A stretch of DNA of 64,000 bases from CAVVAL01 sp963742725. GTDB lineage: Bacteria > Actinomycetota > Actinomycetes > Mycobacteriales > Cryptosporangiaceae. Each line of letters begins with the position of its first letter. Positions within the stretch are counted from its first letter, which is position 1. The stretch is from NCBI GenBank assembly GCA_963742725.1, contig CAVUMX010000003.1:124001-188000 (forward strand), written 5' to 3'. Position numbers and translations under genes: made by a program. Shown one piece after another: positions 25,878 through 33,477 of the stretch. The notes beneath the pieces are model-generated. The model was not told the origin of the DNA and searched no databases. It was given only the letters and a program-made list of their open reading frames with translations.

Positions 25878-25964
25878 CGGACAGAGGTTGGAGAAGGCTC
25901 ATTGCCCGGCCAGGGGAGTCGGCCGGTAGGAGTGGCGACGGGTGTTGGCAGGGCGACCTCCGGT

Positions 25965-26393
25965 TCAGGGCGCGGTAAGGAAGTCGGTGACCAGCGTGGC
26001 GATCTCGGCCGGCTGTTCGAGCCGGCGTACGCGCCGCGGCGCCTGGTGGGCGAGTTGCTGCGCGAGCACTCCTCCGAACGAGACGCCGAGTACGTCCACC
26101 TGCTCGTGGCCGAGGATGTCGAGCATCCGCTCCAGGGTGCGCGCCAGCCCGGGCATCCGCGGCGGGAACCGGTACCCGCTGGACCCGCCGGTGCCCGGCG
26201 CGTCCACGGTGATTGTCCGGATCGTCCGGCCGTCGAGCGCGTCCTCGAACGGTGCCCACATCTCCAGGTTGCCGCCGATGCCCATCAGGAGCAGCAGCGG
26301 CCGCCCGGCGCCACGGACCGCGACGCGCAGCCTGACCCCGTCGACGTCGATGTGCCGGAGGTCCCGCCGGCGCTTACGCGAAGGCACCCACAC
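25965..26393 (-). pseudogene. Alpha/beta hydrolase with internal deletion (poly-hydroxyalkanoate depolymerase-like)
   Basis: The 142-residue frame begins like an intact alpha/beta hydrolase: LLLLMGIGGNLEMW, a TVDAPGTGGSS strand and the nucleophile elbow GVSFGG near residue 106. Soon after QAPRRVRRL the sequence jumps to EQPAEIATLVTDFLTAP, which is the extreme C-terminus of such enzymes. Roughly 100 or more residues carrying the acid and histidine of the triad are missing, in frame. It cannot be a working hydrolase. Its start overlaps the end of the truncated acyl-CoA dehydrogenase. Confidence 0.75.
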
Positions 26394-27462
26394 CGGCGAT
26401 GTCCCTTCCGACGATGAGGGTCTGTATCGTCTCGGTGCCCTCGTAGGTATGGATCGCCGCGATGTCGGCCAGGTGCCGCATGACGTGGAAGTCCAGCAGG
26501 ATGCCGTTGCCGCCCAGCAGGTCGCGGGCTTCCAGGATGATCTGGCGGGCCTTGCGGGTGTTGTTCATCTTCGCGAGCGCGGCGATCGTGTCGCTGAACG
26601 TGCCCTCCTCGATCAGCCGTCCCAGCCGCAGGCAGTACAGCTGCATCCCGCAGATCTCCGCGAGCATCCCGACCAGCCGTTCCTGCACGATCTGGAAGGC
26701 GACCAGCGGCTTGCCGAACTGGACCCGCTGCCCGCAGTAGGACCGCGCCGTGTCGTACGCGGCGACGGCGTGCCCGAGCGCGCTCCAGGCCACGGTGTTG
26801 CGGGTGCCGGCGAGCACCCTGCCGGCGTCGGAGAAGCTGCGCGCGCCGGGTAGCCGGTTCGCCTCGGGTACGGGGACGTCGCTGAGCTGTATCTCGGCCT
26901 GCCAGACCGCGCGCAGCGAACCTTTGCCGTCGATCCGGCGCGCGTCGTAGCCCGGTGCGTCCTTCTCGACGAGGAATCCCTTGACCTTGCCGTCGGCCAC
27001 GTCGCGCGCCCACAGCACGGTCACGTCGGCGATCGTGCCGTTGCCGATCCACTTCTTCTGCCCGTTGAGGATCCAGGTGTCGCCGTCGCGGCGAGCCGAG
27101 GTCTCCAGCGCGACCGAATCGGATCCGTGGAGCGGCTCGGTGAGCGCGAACGCCCCCAGCTTCTCCAGCCGGGCCATCGCGGGAAGCCAGCGCTGCCTCT
27201 GCTCCTCCGAGCCGAGCAACGCGATCGACCGCATCGCCAGCCCCGCCTGGACCCCGAGGAACGTGCCCAGGCTGCCGTCGCCCCGGTTGAGCTCCATGTG
27301 CACCAGGCCGACGGCGATCGGGCTCATCGGCGGGCAGCCGTAGCCGGCGATCCCGTCGCCGACGACATCCAATGTGGACAGCTTCTCGATCAAGGGCCAT
27401 GGGATCGACGGCACATGATGGACCACGACCCGCGTCGACCGCCGCCGGCTGCGCGGGCTCAT
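26374..27462 (-). pseudogene. Acyl-CoA dehydrogenase, N-terminally truncated
   Basis: The 362-residue frame matches the glutaryl-CoA-dehydrogenase-like acyl-CoA dehydrogenases from the middle of the N-terminal helical domain onward. Seen are GAFALTEPLHGSD, WILNGQKKWIGNG, RVQFGKPLVAFQIVQERL, GGNGILLDFHVMRH and the catalytic glutamate in HTYEGTETIQTLIVGRDI. Before PWPLIEKLSTLD, about 50 family residues are absent and replaced by an Arg-rich unrelated run. The flavin core is intact, so some activity cannot be excluded, but loss of the first helices argues for a decayed gene. It abuts the LacI gene and shares a scar with its two neighbours. Confidence 0.6.
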
Positions 27463-28511
27463 GGTGCCCGGCCGCCGGTGCTCTCCCGGATGACCAGCTC
27501 GAACGGCACCTGGACCTCTCGCGGCTCGGCGTCCTGGTTCCCCTCCAGGCGGCGGATCAGCGATGTCACGGCAGTGCGTCCGATGCTCTCCTTGTCCGGA
27601 GAAATGGTGGTGAGGCTTGGGTTGCTGTACCGGCCCTCCTCGATGTCGTCGAAGCCGGCGACGGCGAGGTCGCCCGGGACGGTGAGACCTCGTTCGGCGG
27701 CCGCGCGCAGGACCCCGATCGCGATCAGGTCGTTGTAGGCGAACACGGCGTCGGGCGGCTGTCTCAGCGAGCTCAGGCGACGCAGCCCGGCGGCGCCGTC
27801 CCGCCGGCCGAAGTCGTCGGTGATGACCACGAGGTCAGGGTCGTAGGCGATGCCCGCGGCCTCCAGCGCATGCTGGTAGCCCAGCAGGCGGAGCTGGGCC
27901 GGCTGGCGGCTCAGGTCGGCCTGTGCGCCGACGAAGGCGACCCGGCGCCGGCCGAGGTCCAGCAGATGTCGGGTCGCCGCCGCACTGGCGGCCACGTTGT
28001 CGATCGCCACGTGGTCGTACGGCACGTCGTAGATCCGCTCGCCGATCAGCACCATGGGCGTCCTGTTGGTGCGGGCAAGGACATCGGCCCGATCGAGAAA
28101 GGCCGGGCTGAGGATGAGTCCGTCGATCACCTGGGCGCGAGAACCCTGGCTGATCGCGTACTCCTTGTCCCTGTCGCTCTCGGTGTGATCGATCAGCACG
28201 GTGTAGCCCAGATCCTCGGCCGCGCGGATCGTCACGGCGGCGAGCTCAGCGAAGTACGGGTTGGTCAGCTCCGGGATGGCGAGCGCGATGATGCCGCTAC
28301 GTCCGCGGCGCAGATGCCGGGCCGTGACGTTCGGGCTGTACCCGAGCTCGTCGATGGCCTCCAGGACCACCTGACGCGTGGCTTCGCCCACGGGCCGGTA
28401 CCCGTTGACGACGTTGGAGACCGTCGCCACTGACACGCCTGCCCGCCTGGCGATGTCCTTGAGGCTGACGCCCACCGAGTTCCCTTCGTCGTGCGGCCGG
28501 ACAAGGTTCAT
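27459..28511 (-). CDS. LacI-family regulator of the adjacent CUT2 transporter
   Basis: The 350-residue protein has the helix-turn-helix SLKDIARRAGVSVATVSNVV, hinge YSPNVTARHLRRGRSG and effector core ending in VAGFDDIEEGRYSNPSLTTI. I start it at the ATG at 28511, which overlaps the permease stop (ATGA); the ATG at 28520 is also possible. It is the last gene of the importer operon and so is co-transcribed with what it likely controls. The palindrome at 33337-33348 is the likely operator. Confidence 0.87.
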   Translation of the reverse strand: MNLVRPHDEGNSVGVSLKDIARRAGVSVATVSNVVNGYRPVGEATRQVVLEAIDELGYSPNVTARHLRRGRSGIIALAIPELTNPYFAELAAVTIRAAEDLGYTVLIDHTESDRDKEYAISQGSRAQVIDGLILSPAFLDRADVLARTNRTPMVLIGERIYDVPYDHVAIDNVAASAAATRHLLDLGRRRVAFVGAQADLSRQPAQLRLLGYQHALEAAGIAYDPDLVVITDDFGRRDGAAGLRRLSSLRQPPDAVFAYNDLIAIGVLRAAAERGLTVPGDLAVAGFDDIEEGRYSNPSLTTISPDKESIGRTAVTSLIRRLEGNQDAEPREVQVPFELVIRESTGGRAP

Positions 28512-29536
28512 CGTCGCCATGCGAACCGCTGGACGCGGCTCAGATATGTCTGCACGACGACCACTACGACCAGGAACACCCCGCTCACCACCGATTGGTA
28601 CGACGAGTCGAGCGAGCCGATCTGGTTGATCACATTCTGGATGACGCCGAGGAGCAGCACGCCGCAGAGCGTCCCGCTGACCGTGCCTGCGCCGCCGACC
28701 AGCAGCGTGCCGCCGATGACGACGGCAGCGATCGCGTCAAGCTCCATGCCGACGCCGAGGATGGTGACGCCCGAGGACAGGCGCGCGGCGTTCAGCGCGC
28801 CGGCCAACCCGGCGAGCAGTCCGCTCATCAGGTAGACGGTGATCTTGATCCGATCGACGGGCAGGCCCATCAGGCTGGCCGCGTCCTCGCTGCCGCCGAT
28901 GGCGTAGACCGACTGGCCGAGCCGGGTGCGCTGCAGCAGCAGCCCGCCGAGCGCGAACGCGGCCAGCGCGACGAAGACGGGGTAGCCCAGCCCGAGAGCG
29001 GTGCCCTGCCCGAGTTCGGCGAAGGCTGAGCCACGCGGCACAAGGTAGGTCTGCGAACCCTCGTCGGTGATGGCCAGCAGCAGGCCACGGACTCCGAGCA
29101 GGCTCGCGAGGGTGACGATGAACGCCGGCATGCGGGCCTTCGCGACGAGGATCCCGTTGAGCGCTCCGATCGCCCCGCACACCGCCAGCGGCACCAGCAG
29201 CGCCGCCAGGAACCCGTACTGCGACGCCCATGCGGCGAGCACCCCACCCAGAGCGAACACCGACCCGACGGAGAGGTCGATGCCGCCGCCGATGATCACG
29301 AACGTCATGCCGAGCGCGACGATGGCCAGGAACGAGCACTGGATCGCGATGTTGCTGGCGTTGTCGACGGTGCCGAACGACGGGAAGGCGGTGGTCGCGG
29401 CGGCCGCGGTCATGATCAGCACGGCGAGCGCACCATGGCGCTGTACCAGCGCGGCGGTCCGCTCGGTGCGGTCGCTGCCCTCGACGCTGACGGCATCGGG
29501 GGCCGCGACCGGCGCGTCCATCGTGGAACTCGTCAT
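28508..29536 (-). CDS. CUT2 sugar ABC transporter permease
   Basis: The 342-residue membrane protein carries the RbsC-type signature GGGIDLSVGSVFALGGVL and AVVIGGTLLVGGAGTVSG, with about nine hydrophobic segments after a polar N-terminus. It starts in an ATGA overlap with the preceding permease. The two permeases differ in sequence and probably form a heterodimer. Confidence 0.92.
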   Translation of the reverse strand: MTSSTMDAPVAAPDAVSVEGSDRTERTAALVQRHGALAVLIMTAAAATTAFPSFGTVDNASNIAIQCSFLAIVALGMTFVIIGGGIDLSVGSVFALGGVLAAWASQYGFLAALLVPLAVCGAIGALNGILVAKARMPAFIVTLASLLGVRGLLLAITDEGSQTYLVPRGSAFAELGQGTALGLGYPVFVALAAFALGGLLLQRTRLGQSVYAIGGSEDAASLMGLPVDRIKITVYLMSGLLAGLAGALNAARLSSGVTILGVGMELDAIAAVVIGGTLLVGGAGTVSGTLCGVLLLGVIQNVINQIGSLDSSYQSVVSGVFLVVVVVVQTYLSRVQRFAWRR

Positions 29537-30498
29537 CGTGATCGGCGCTCCCTGGCAACGTAGACGGCGAGCAGGATGATCGCGGCCTGCGCGACCTGGG
29601 CCGCGGAGTCGGGCAGGTCGTGTTTGATCAGGGTGGCGCGGACGAGCTGCATGAGCAGCGCGCCGGCCACCGTGCCCAGCACACGCACCCTGCCGCCGGA
29701 CAGCGGTGTGCCACCCACCACAACGGCCGTGATCGCGGCCAGCTCCATCAGGTTTCCGATCGCGGACGGGTCGCTGGCGGTGAGCCGCGCGGTGGCGAGA
29801 ATCCCGGCGAGCGCGGCGAACGCGCCGGCGAGGACGTAGACGCTGAGCAGGATCCGGCGTACCGGCAGGCCGGCGAGTTCGCTGGCCGGGCGGTTACCGC
29901 CGACGGCGACGAGCTGACGCCCGAACGTGGTCCGCCGGACGACGAAGCCGATCGCGACCGCGAGCACCGCGGCGACCAGCACCACGACAGGGAGTCCGAG
30001 CACGTCGCCGCCGCCGACCGAGAGCAGCGTCGGATTGCGGATCTGCTTGAGCTGCCCGTCCGCCAGCACCAGAGCGAGGCCCCGTCCACCGACGAACAGC
30101 GCGAGCGTCGCAACGATTGGCTGCAAACCGACGACCGCGACGAGCGTGCCGTTGAGGGCGCCGACGGCGACCCCAGCCACGATCGCACCGATCAGCGCCG
30201 GTACCAGCCCGTAACCGAGGTAGAGGGGGAGCACGGCGGCGGCCAGCGCCATCACCGAGCCGACCGACAGGTCGACGCCCTCGGTGCCGATGACCAACGC
30301 CATTCCCAGGGCGACGATGACGATCGGCGCCACCTGGACGAGTTGGGTACGCAGGTTGCCGGGGGTGAGGAAGTTGTCGGTGAAGGCGACGTTGAAGAGC
30401 AGCAGCACGCCGATCGCGGCGTAGACGCCGTAGTCCTGCAGCCAACCGGTGATCCGGTGCCGGTCGACGACGGCCGGCCGGACGGCGAGATCAGTCAT
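29533..30498 (-). CDS. CUT2 sugar ABC transporter permease
   Basis: The 321-residue permease begins at MTDLAVRPAVV (ATG 30498), overlapping the ATPase end by eight bases. It contains TEGVDLSVGSVMALAAAV and AVVVGGTPLSGGRVRVLG. It is the partner of the next permease in an importer of unknown sugar. Confidence 0.9.
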   Translation of the reverse strand: MTDLAVRPAVVDRHRITGWLQDYGVYAAIGVLLLFNVAFTDNFLTPGNLRTQLVQVAPIVIVALGMALVIGTEGVDLSVGSVMALAAAVLPLYLGYGLVPALIGAIVAGVAVGALNGTLVAVVGLQPIVATLALFVGGRGLALVLADGQLKQIRNPTLLSVGGGDVLGLPVVVLVAAVLAVAIGFVVRRTTFGRQLVAVGGNRPASELAGLPVRRILLSVYVLAGAFAALAGILATARLTASDPSAIGNLMELAAITAVVVGGTPLSGGRVRVLGTVAGALLMQLVRATLIKHDLPDSAAQVAQAAIILLAVYVARERRSR

Positions 30499-32029
30499 CG
30501 GACGCGCCATCCTCGCCGGCCACCGCGGCCATGAGCTGTGCCTCGCCGACGTCATTTCCGCTGAGCTCGTCGACGACGGCACCGCCGCGCAGCACGACGA
30601 TCCGGTCTGCTCCCTCGACGAGTTCCTCCAGGTCCGAGGAGATGAGGACGACCGCGAGGCCGGCCGCTGCCAGGTCGCTGATCAGCTGCTGGACCTCGGC
30701 CTTCGCCCCCACGTCGATGCCGCGGGTCGGCTCGTCGAGCAGCAGCACTCTCGGCTCCAGGCAGAGCCAGCGGGCCAGAAGTACCTTCTGCTGGTTGCCG
30801 CCGGAAAGGTCGGACACCTTCTGGTCAGGGCTCGCGGCCTTGATCCGCAGGCGCTTCATGAACACGTCGACGACGCGGTCCTGTTGGGTGCGGGAGACGA
30901 TGCCCGCGCGGGACAGCCGCGGCATCGCGGCGAGCACGATGTTTTCCCGGACGGACAGTCCCGGGATGATGCCCTCCGCCTTACGGTCCTCGGGCAAGAG
31001 GCTGATTCCGGCCCGGATGGCGGCGGCGGGGGAGAGGCGCTTGAGGGCCTTGCCTCCGACCGTGACGCTGCCGCTGTCCAGCGGAAGCGCGCCGACGATC
31101 GCCTTCGCGGTCTCCGACCGGCCGGAGCCGAGCAGGCCACCGAGCCCGGTCACCTCGCCGGGCCTGACGTCGAAGGAGACGGCGTCGAGGACGTGTCGTT
31201 TGGTCAGGCCGCGCACGCGAAGCACCGGCTCGGTGGTCGTGGCGGTGTGCGACTCGTCGAACCGGGTCAGGCCGTGCCGCCGCACCTCTGCGACGTCCCG
31301 GCCGAGCATCAGCCCCACCAGCCGCAGCCGGTCCAGCTCCGCCAGCGGGCCCACCTGCACGACGCGCCCGTCGCGCAGCACGGTGACCCGGTCGCAGATC
31401 CGGTACAGCTCGTCGAGGCGGTGGCTGACGTAGACGATTCCGACGCCGTCCCCGCGCAGCTCGCGGACCACCCGGAACAGCGTGTCGACCTCGCGCGGTT
31501 CCAGGGAGGACGTCGGCTCGTCCATGATCACGACCTTGGCGTCCACCGAGACGGCCCTGGCGAGCGCCACCATCTGCTGGGCGCCCAGACCCAGTGCGTG
31601 CAGCGGCTTCCGGACGTCCACGTCGATGCCGTACCGGCCGAGCAGGGCACCCGCGTCCCGGTGCATGCGCCGGAAGTCCACGAGCCCGAGCCGGTTCCGC
31701 GGCTCCCGTCCCAGGTAGAGGTTGCGGGCGACGCTCATCAGCGGGACGAGGTTGACCTCCTGGTAGATCGTCGAGATGCCGGCGTGCTGGGCGTCCAGGG
31801 GCCGGCGGAACGAGACCGGTTCCCCGGCATAGCGAATCTCCCCGGCATCCGGCCGGTATACGCCCGTCATCAGCTTGATCAGGGTGGACTTGCCGGCACC
31901 GTTCTCGCCGACCAGGGCGTGTACCTCCCCGGGTGCCAGCGTGAACGACACGTCGTCGAGCGCCAGCACGCCGGGGAAGCTCTTGGATACGCCGCGCACG
32001 GCGACGATCGGCCCCGCTGCCTGCGTCAT
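30491..32029 (-). CDS. CUT2 sugar ABC transporter, double ATPase
   Basis: The 512-residue protein has two cassettes: GENGAGKSTLIKLM, YQEVNLVPLMSVARNL and VIMDEPTSSLE in the first; LLGSGRSETAKAI, LSGGNQQKVLLARW and LLLDEPTRGIDVGAK in the second. It resembles RbsA/AraG-type ATPases and is a paralogue of the ATPase at 17412. It lies 59 bp after the binding-protein gene. Confidence 0.92.
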   Translation of the reverse strand: MTQAAGPIVAVRGVSKSFPGVLALDDVSFTLAPGEVHALVGENGAGKSTLIKLMTGVYRPDAGEIRYAGEPVSFRRPLDAQHAGISTIYQEVNLVPLMSVARNLYLGREPRNRLGLVDFRRMHRDAGALLGRYGIDVDVRKPLHALGLGAQQMVALARAVSVDAKVVIMDEPTSSLEPREVDTLFRVVRELRGDGVGIVYVSHRLDELYRICDRVTVLRDGRVVQVGPLAELDRLRLVGLMLGRDVAEVRRHGLTRFDESHTATTTEPVLRVRGLTKRHVLDAVSFDVRPGEVTGLGGLLGSGRSETAKAIVGALPLDSGSVTVGGKALKRLSPAAAIRAGISLLPEDRKAEGIIPGLSVRENIVLAAMPRLSRAGIVSRTQQDRVVDVFMKRLRIKAASPDQKVSDLSGGNQQKVLLARWLCLEPRVLLLDEPTRGIDVGAKAEVQQLISDLAAAGLAVVLISSDLEELVEGADRIVVLRGGAVVDELSGNDVGEAQLMAAVAGEDGASDD

Positions 32030-32088
32030 CGTTCCTCCTTCCCGGACCGGCGCCGACGACCCGCCCCGGATCGCCGGCGCCGGCGATC

Positions 32089-33171
32089 TCAGTACGCGCC
32101 GCCGATCGAGGACTTGGCGTTCGCGCTGTCGTACTGCCGGTCGGAGATGATCACGTTCTCCGGGATCGCGGTGCCGGCGTAGAAGTCCTGCAGCGTCTTG
32201 AACGCCAGCGGGCCGAACCTCGGGTTGGACTCGATCACCGCGTTGACGGTGCCGTCCACGATGGCCTGCACGGCGTTGCGGGTGCCGTCGATGGAGACGA
32301 TCTTGACGTCCTTGCCGGGCCGCTTGCCGGCGCTGCGCAGTGCGGTGACCGCGCCGAGCGCCATCTCGTCGTTCTCGGCGTAGATCGCGGTGATGTCAGG
32401 CTTGCTCTGGATGAGCTGCTCGGTCACCTGCTGGCCCTTGTCCCGGGCGAACTCGCCGGTCTGCTGGGCGACGATCTCGATGTCCGGAGCCTTCGCCTTG
32501 ATCTGGTCGACGAAGCCGTTGGTCCGGTCGGTGGTGACGTTGTTGCCGGACGAGCCGAGCAGGATCGCGACCTTGCCCTTGCCTGCGGTCACGGTGATCA
32601 TCGCGTCCGCCGCGCGCCTGCCCTGGTCGACGAAGTTCGAACCGAGGAACGCCAGGTAGTCCTTGCAGGCGGTGGCGTTGATCTTGCGGTCGATCGTCAA
32701 CACCGGGACCTTCTTCGCCGCGGCGGCCTGCAACGCCGGCTCCAGACCGTCGGAGTTGAGCGGCGCGATGATGAGCGCCTGCGCCCCCTGGGCGAGCATG
32801 TCCTGGATGTCACTGATCTGCTTCCCGAGCTGCGACTGAGCGTTGGTGACCAGGAGCTTCTTCACCCCGAGCTGCGCAGCCTCGTCCTTGATCGACTGGG
32901 TCTCGGCGATACGGAACGGGTTGGCCTCCTTCTCCGACTGCGAGAAGCCGACGATCGCGTTCTTCAGGTCCAGCTTCTGCGCCCCGTAGGCCTGCACCGT
33001 GCAGGTCGCGCCGGCGCTCTCGCTGGGCGTCACGACCTGCTGCCGGCCGGCGGCGTCGTCACTCCCCGCGTTGTCGCCGCCCTCTTCCTTGACGCAGGCG
33101 GTGAGCGCCAGCGACCCGACCGCGACGAGCGCGGTGAGCCGGCTCGCCCAGCTCCGGTGACGTGTGATCAC
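32089..33171 (-). CDS. CUT2 sugar-binding lipoprotein
   Basis: The 360-residue lipoprotein has a signal peptide ending in an LTAC lipobox and a family 4-type periplasmic-binding fold with IVGFSQSEKEANPFRIAE, ALIIAPLNSDGLEPAL and AIYAENDEMALGAV. It is distantly like the YtfQ homologue at 16358 but has an extra N-terminal segment with a cysteine (ATCTVQAYG) and a matching later one (INATACKDYLAF). Ligand unknown; the divergent GH2 enzyme suggests one of its products. Confidence 0.92.
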   Translation of the reverse strand: MITRHRSWASRLTALVAVGSLALTACVKEEGGDNAGSDDAAGRQQVVTPSESAGATCTVQAYGAQKLDLKNAIVGFSQSEKEANPFRIAETQSIKDEAAQLGVKKLLVTNAQSQLGKQISDIQDMLAQGAQALIIAPLNSDGLEPALQAAAAKKVPVLTIDRKINATACKDYLAFLGSNFVDQGRRAADAMITVTAGKGKVAILLGSSGNNVTTDRTNGFVDQIKAKAPDIEIVAQQTGEFARDKGQQVTEQLIQSKPDITAIYAENDEMALGAVTALRSAGKRPGKDVKIVSIDGTRNAVQAIVDGTVNAVIESNPRFGPLAFKTLQDFYAGTAIPENVIISDRQYDSANAKSSIGGAY

Positions 33172-33309
33172 GGTGCCTCTCCTTCATCCAAAGCGATCGT
33201 TCTGGGGCTCTCCGGCGGGCGGGGAAGACGGCCCGTGAGGTCGCCGAAAGGCGCTCGCTGTGCGGCCGGTGGCGCGCGGCGAGCCTGTCCGATTCACCCC
33301 TTGCTGGTA

Positions 33310-33348
33310 CTTAGTTTTAGCTCTATAACTAAGCTCTATAACGTTATA
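33310..33348. promoter_or_regulatory. AT-rich operator/promoter between divergent importer and GH2 genes
   Basis: The 306-bp gap 33172-33477 holds one strikingly AT-rich patch. CTTAGTT (33310-33316) and AACTAAG (33327-33333) form a 7-bp inverted repeat. CTCTATAAC occurs twice (33321 and 33334). TATAACGTTATA (33337-33348) is a perfect palindrome with the central CG typical of LacI operators. It lies about 170 bp from the binding-protein start and 130 bp from the GH2 start, so one site could control both. Confidence 0.65.
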
Positions 33349-33477
33349 CATGCCCCGGCGGATGGCGACAAGATGTCCGCCTCGTTCCTCGGGAGCAACG
33401 ACGTCGACCCTGCTCGACGCCACTGGCGGCCCCGCGGGCCGTCGCCTCACCCGCAGCAGTGAAGGAGCCGATCCGCA

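Noticed and set aside
25601..25964. Possible intact insertion sequence after cebE
   Set aside because: Only a frameshifted N-terminal transposase fragment is seen, with no terminal inverted repeats or target duplication.
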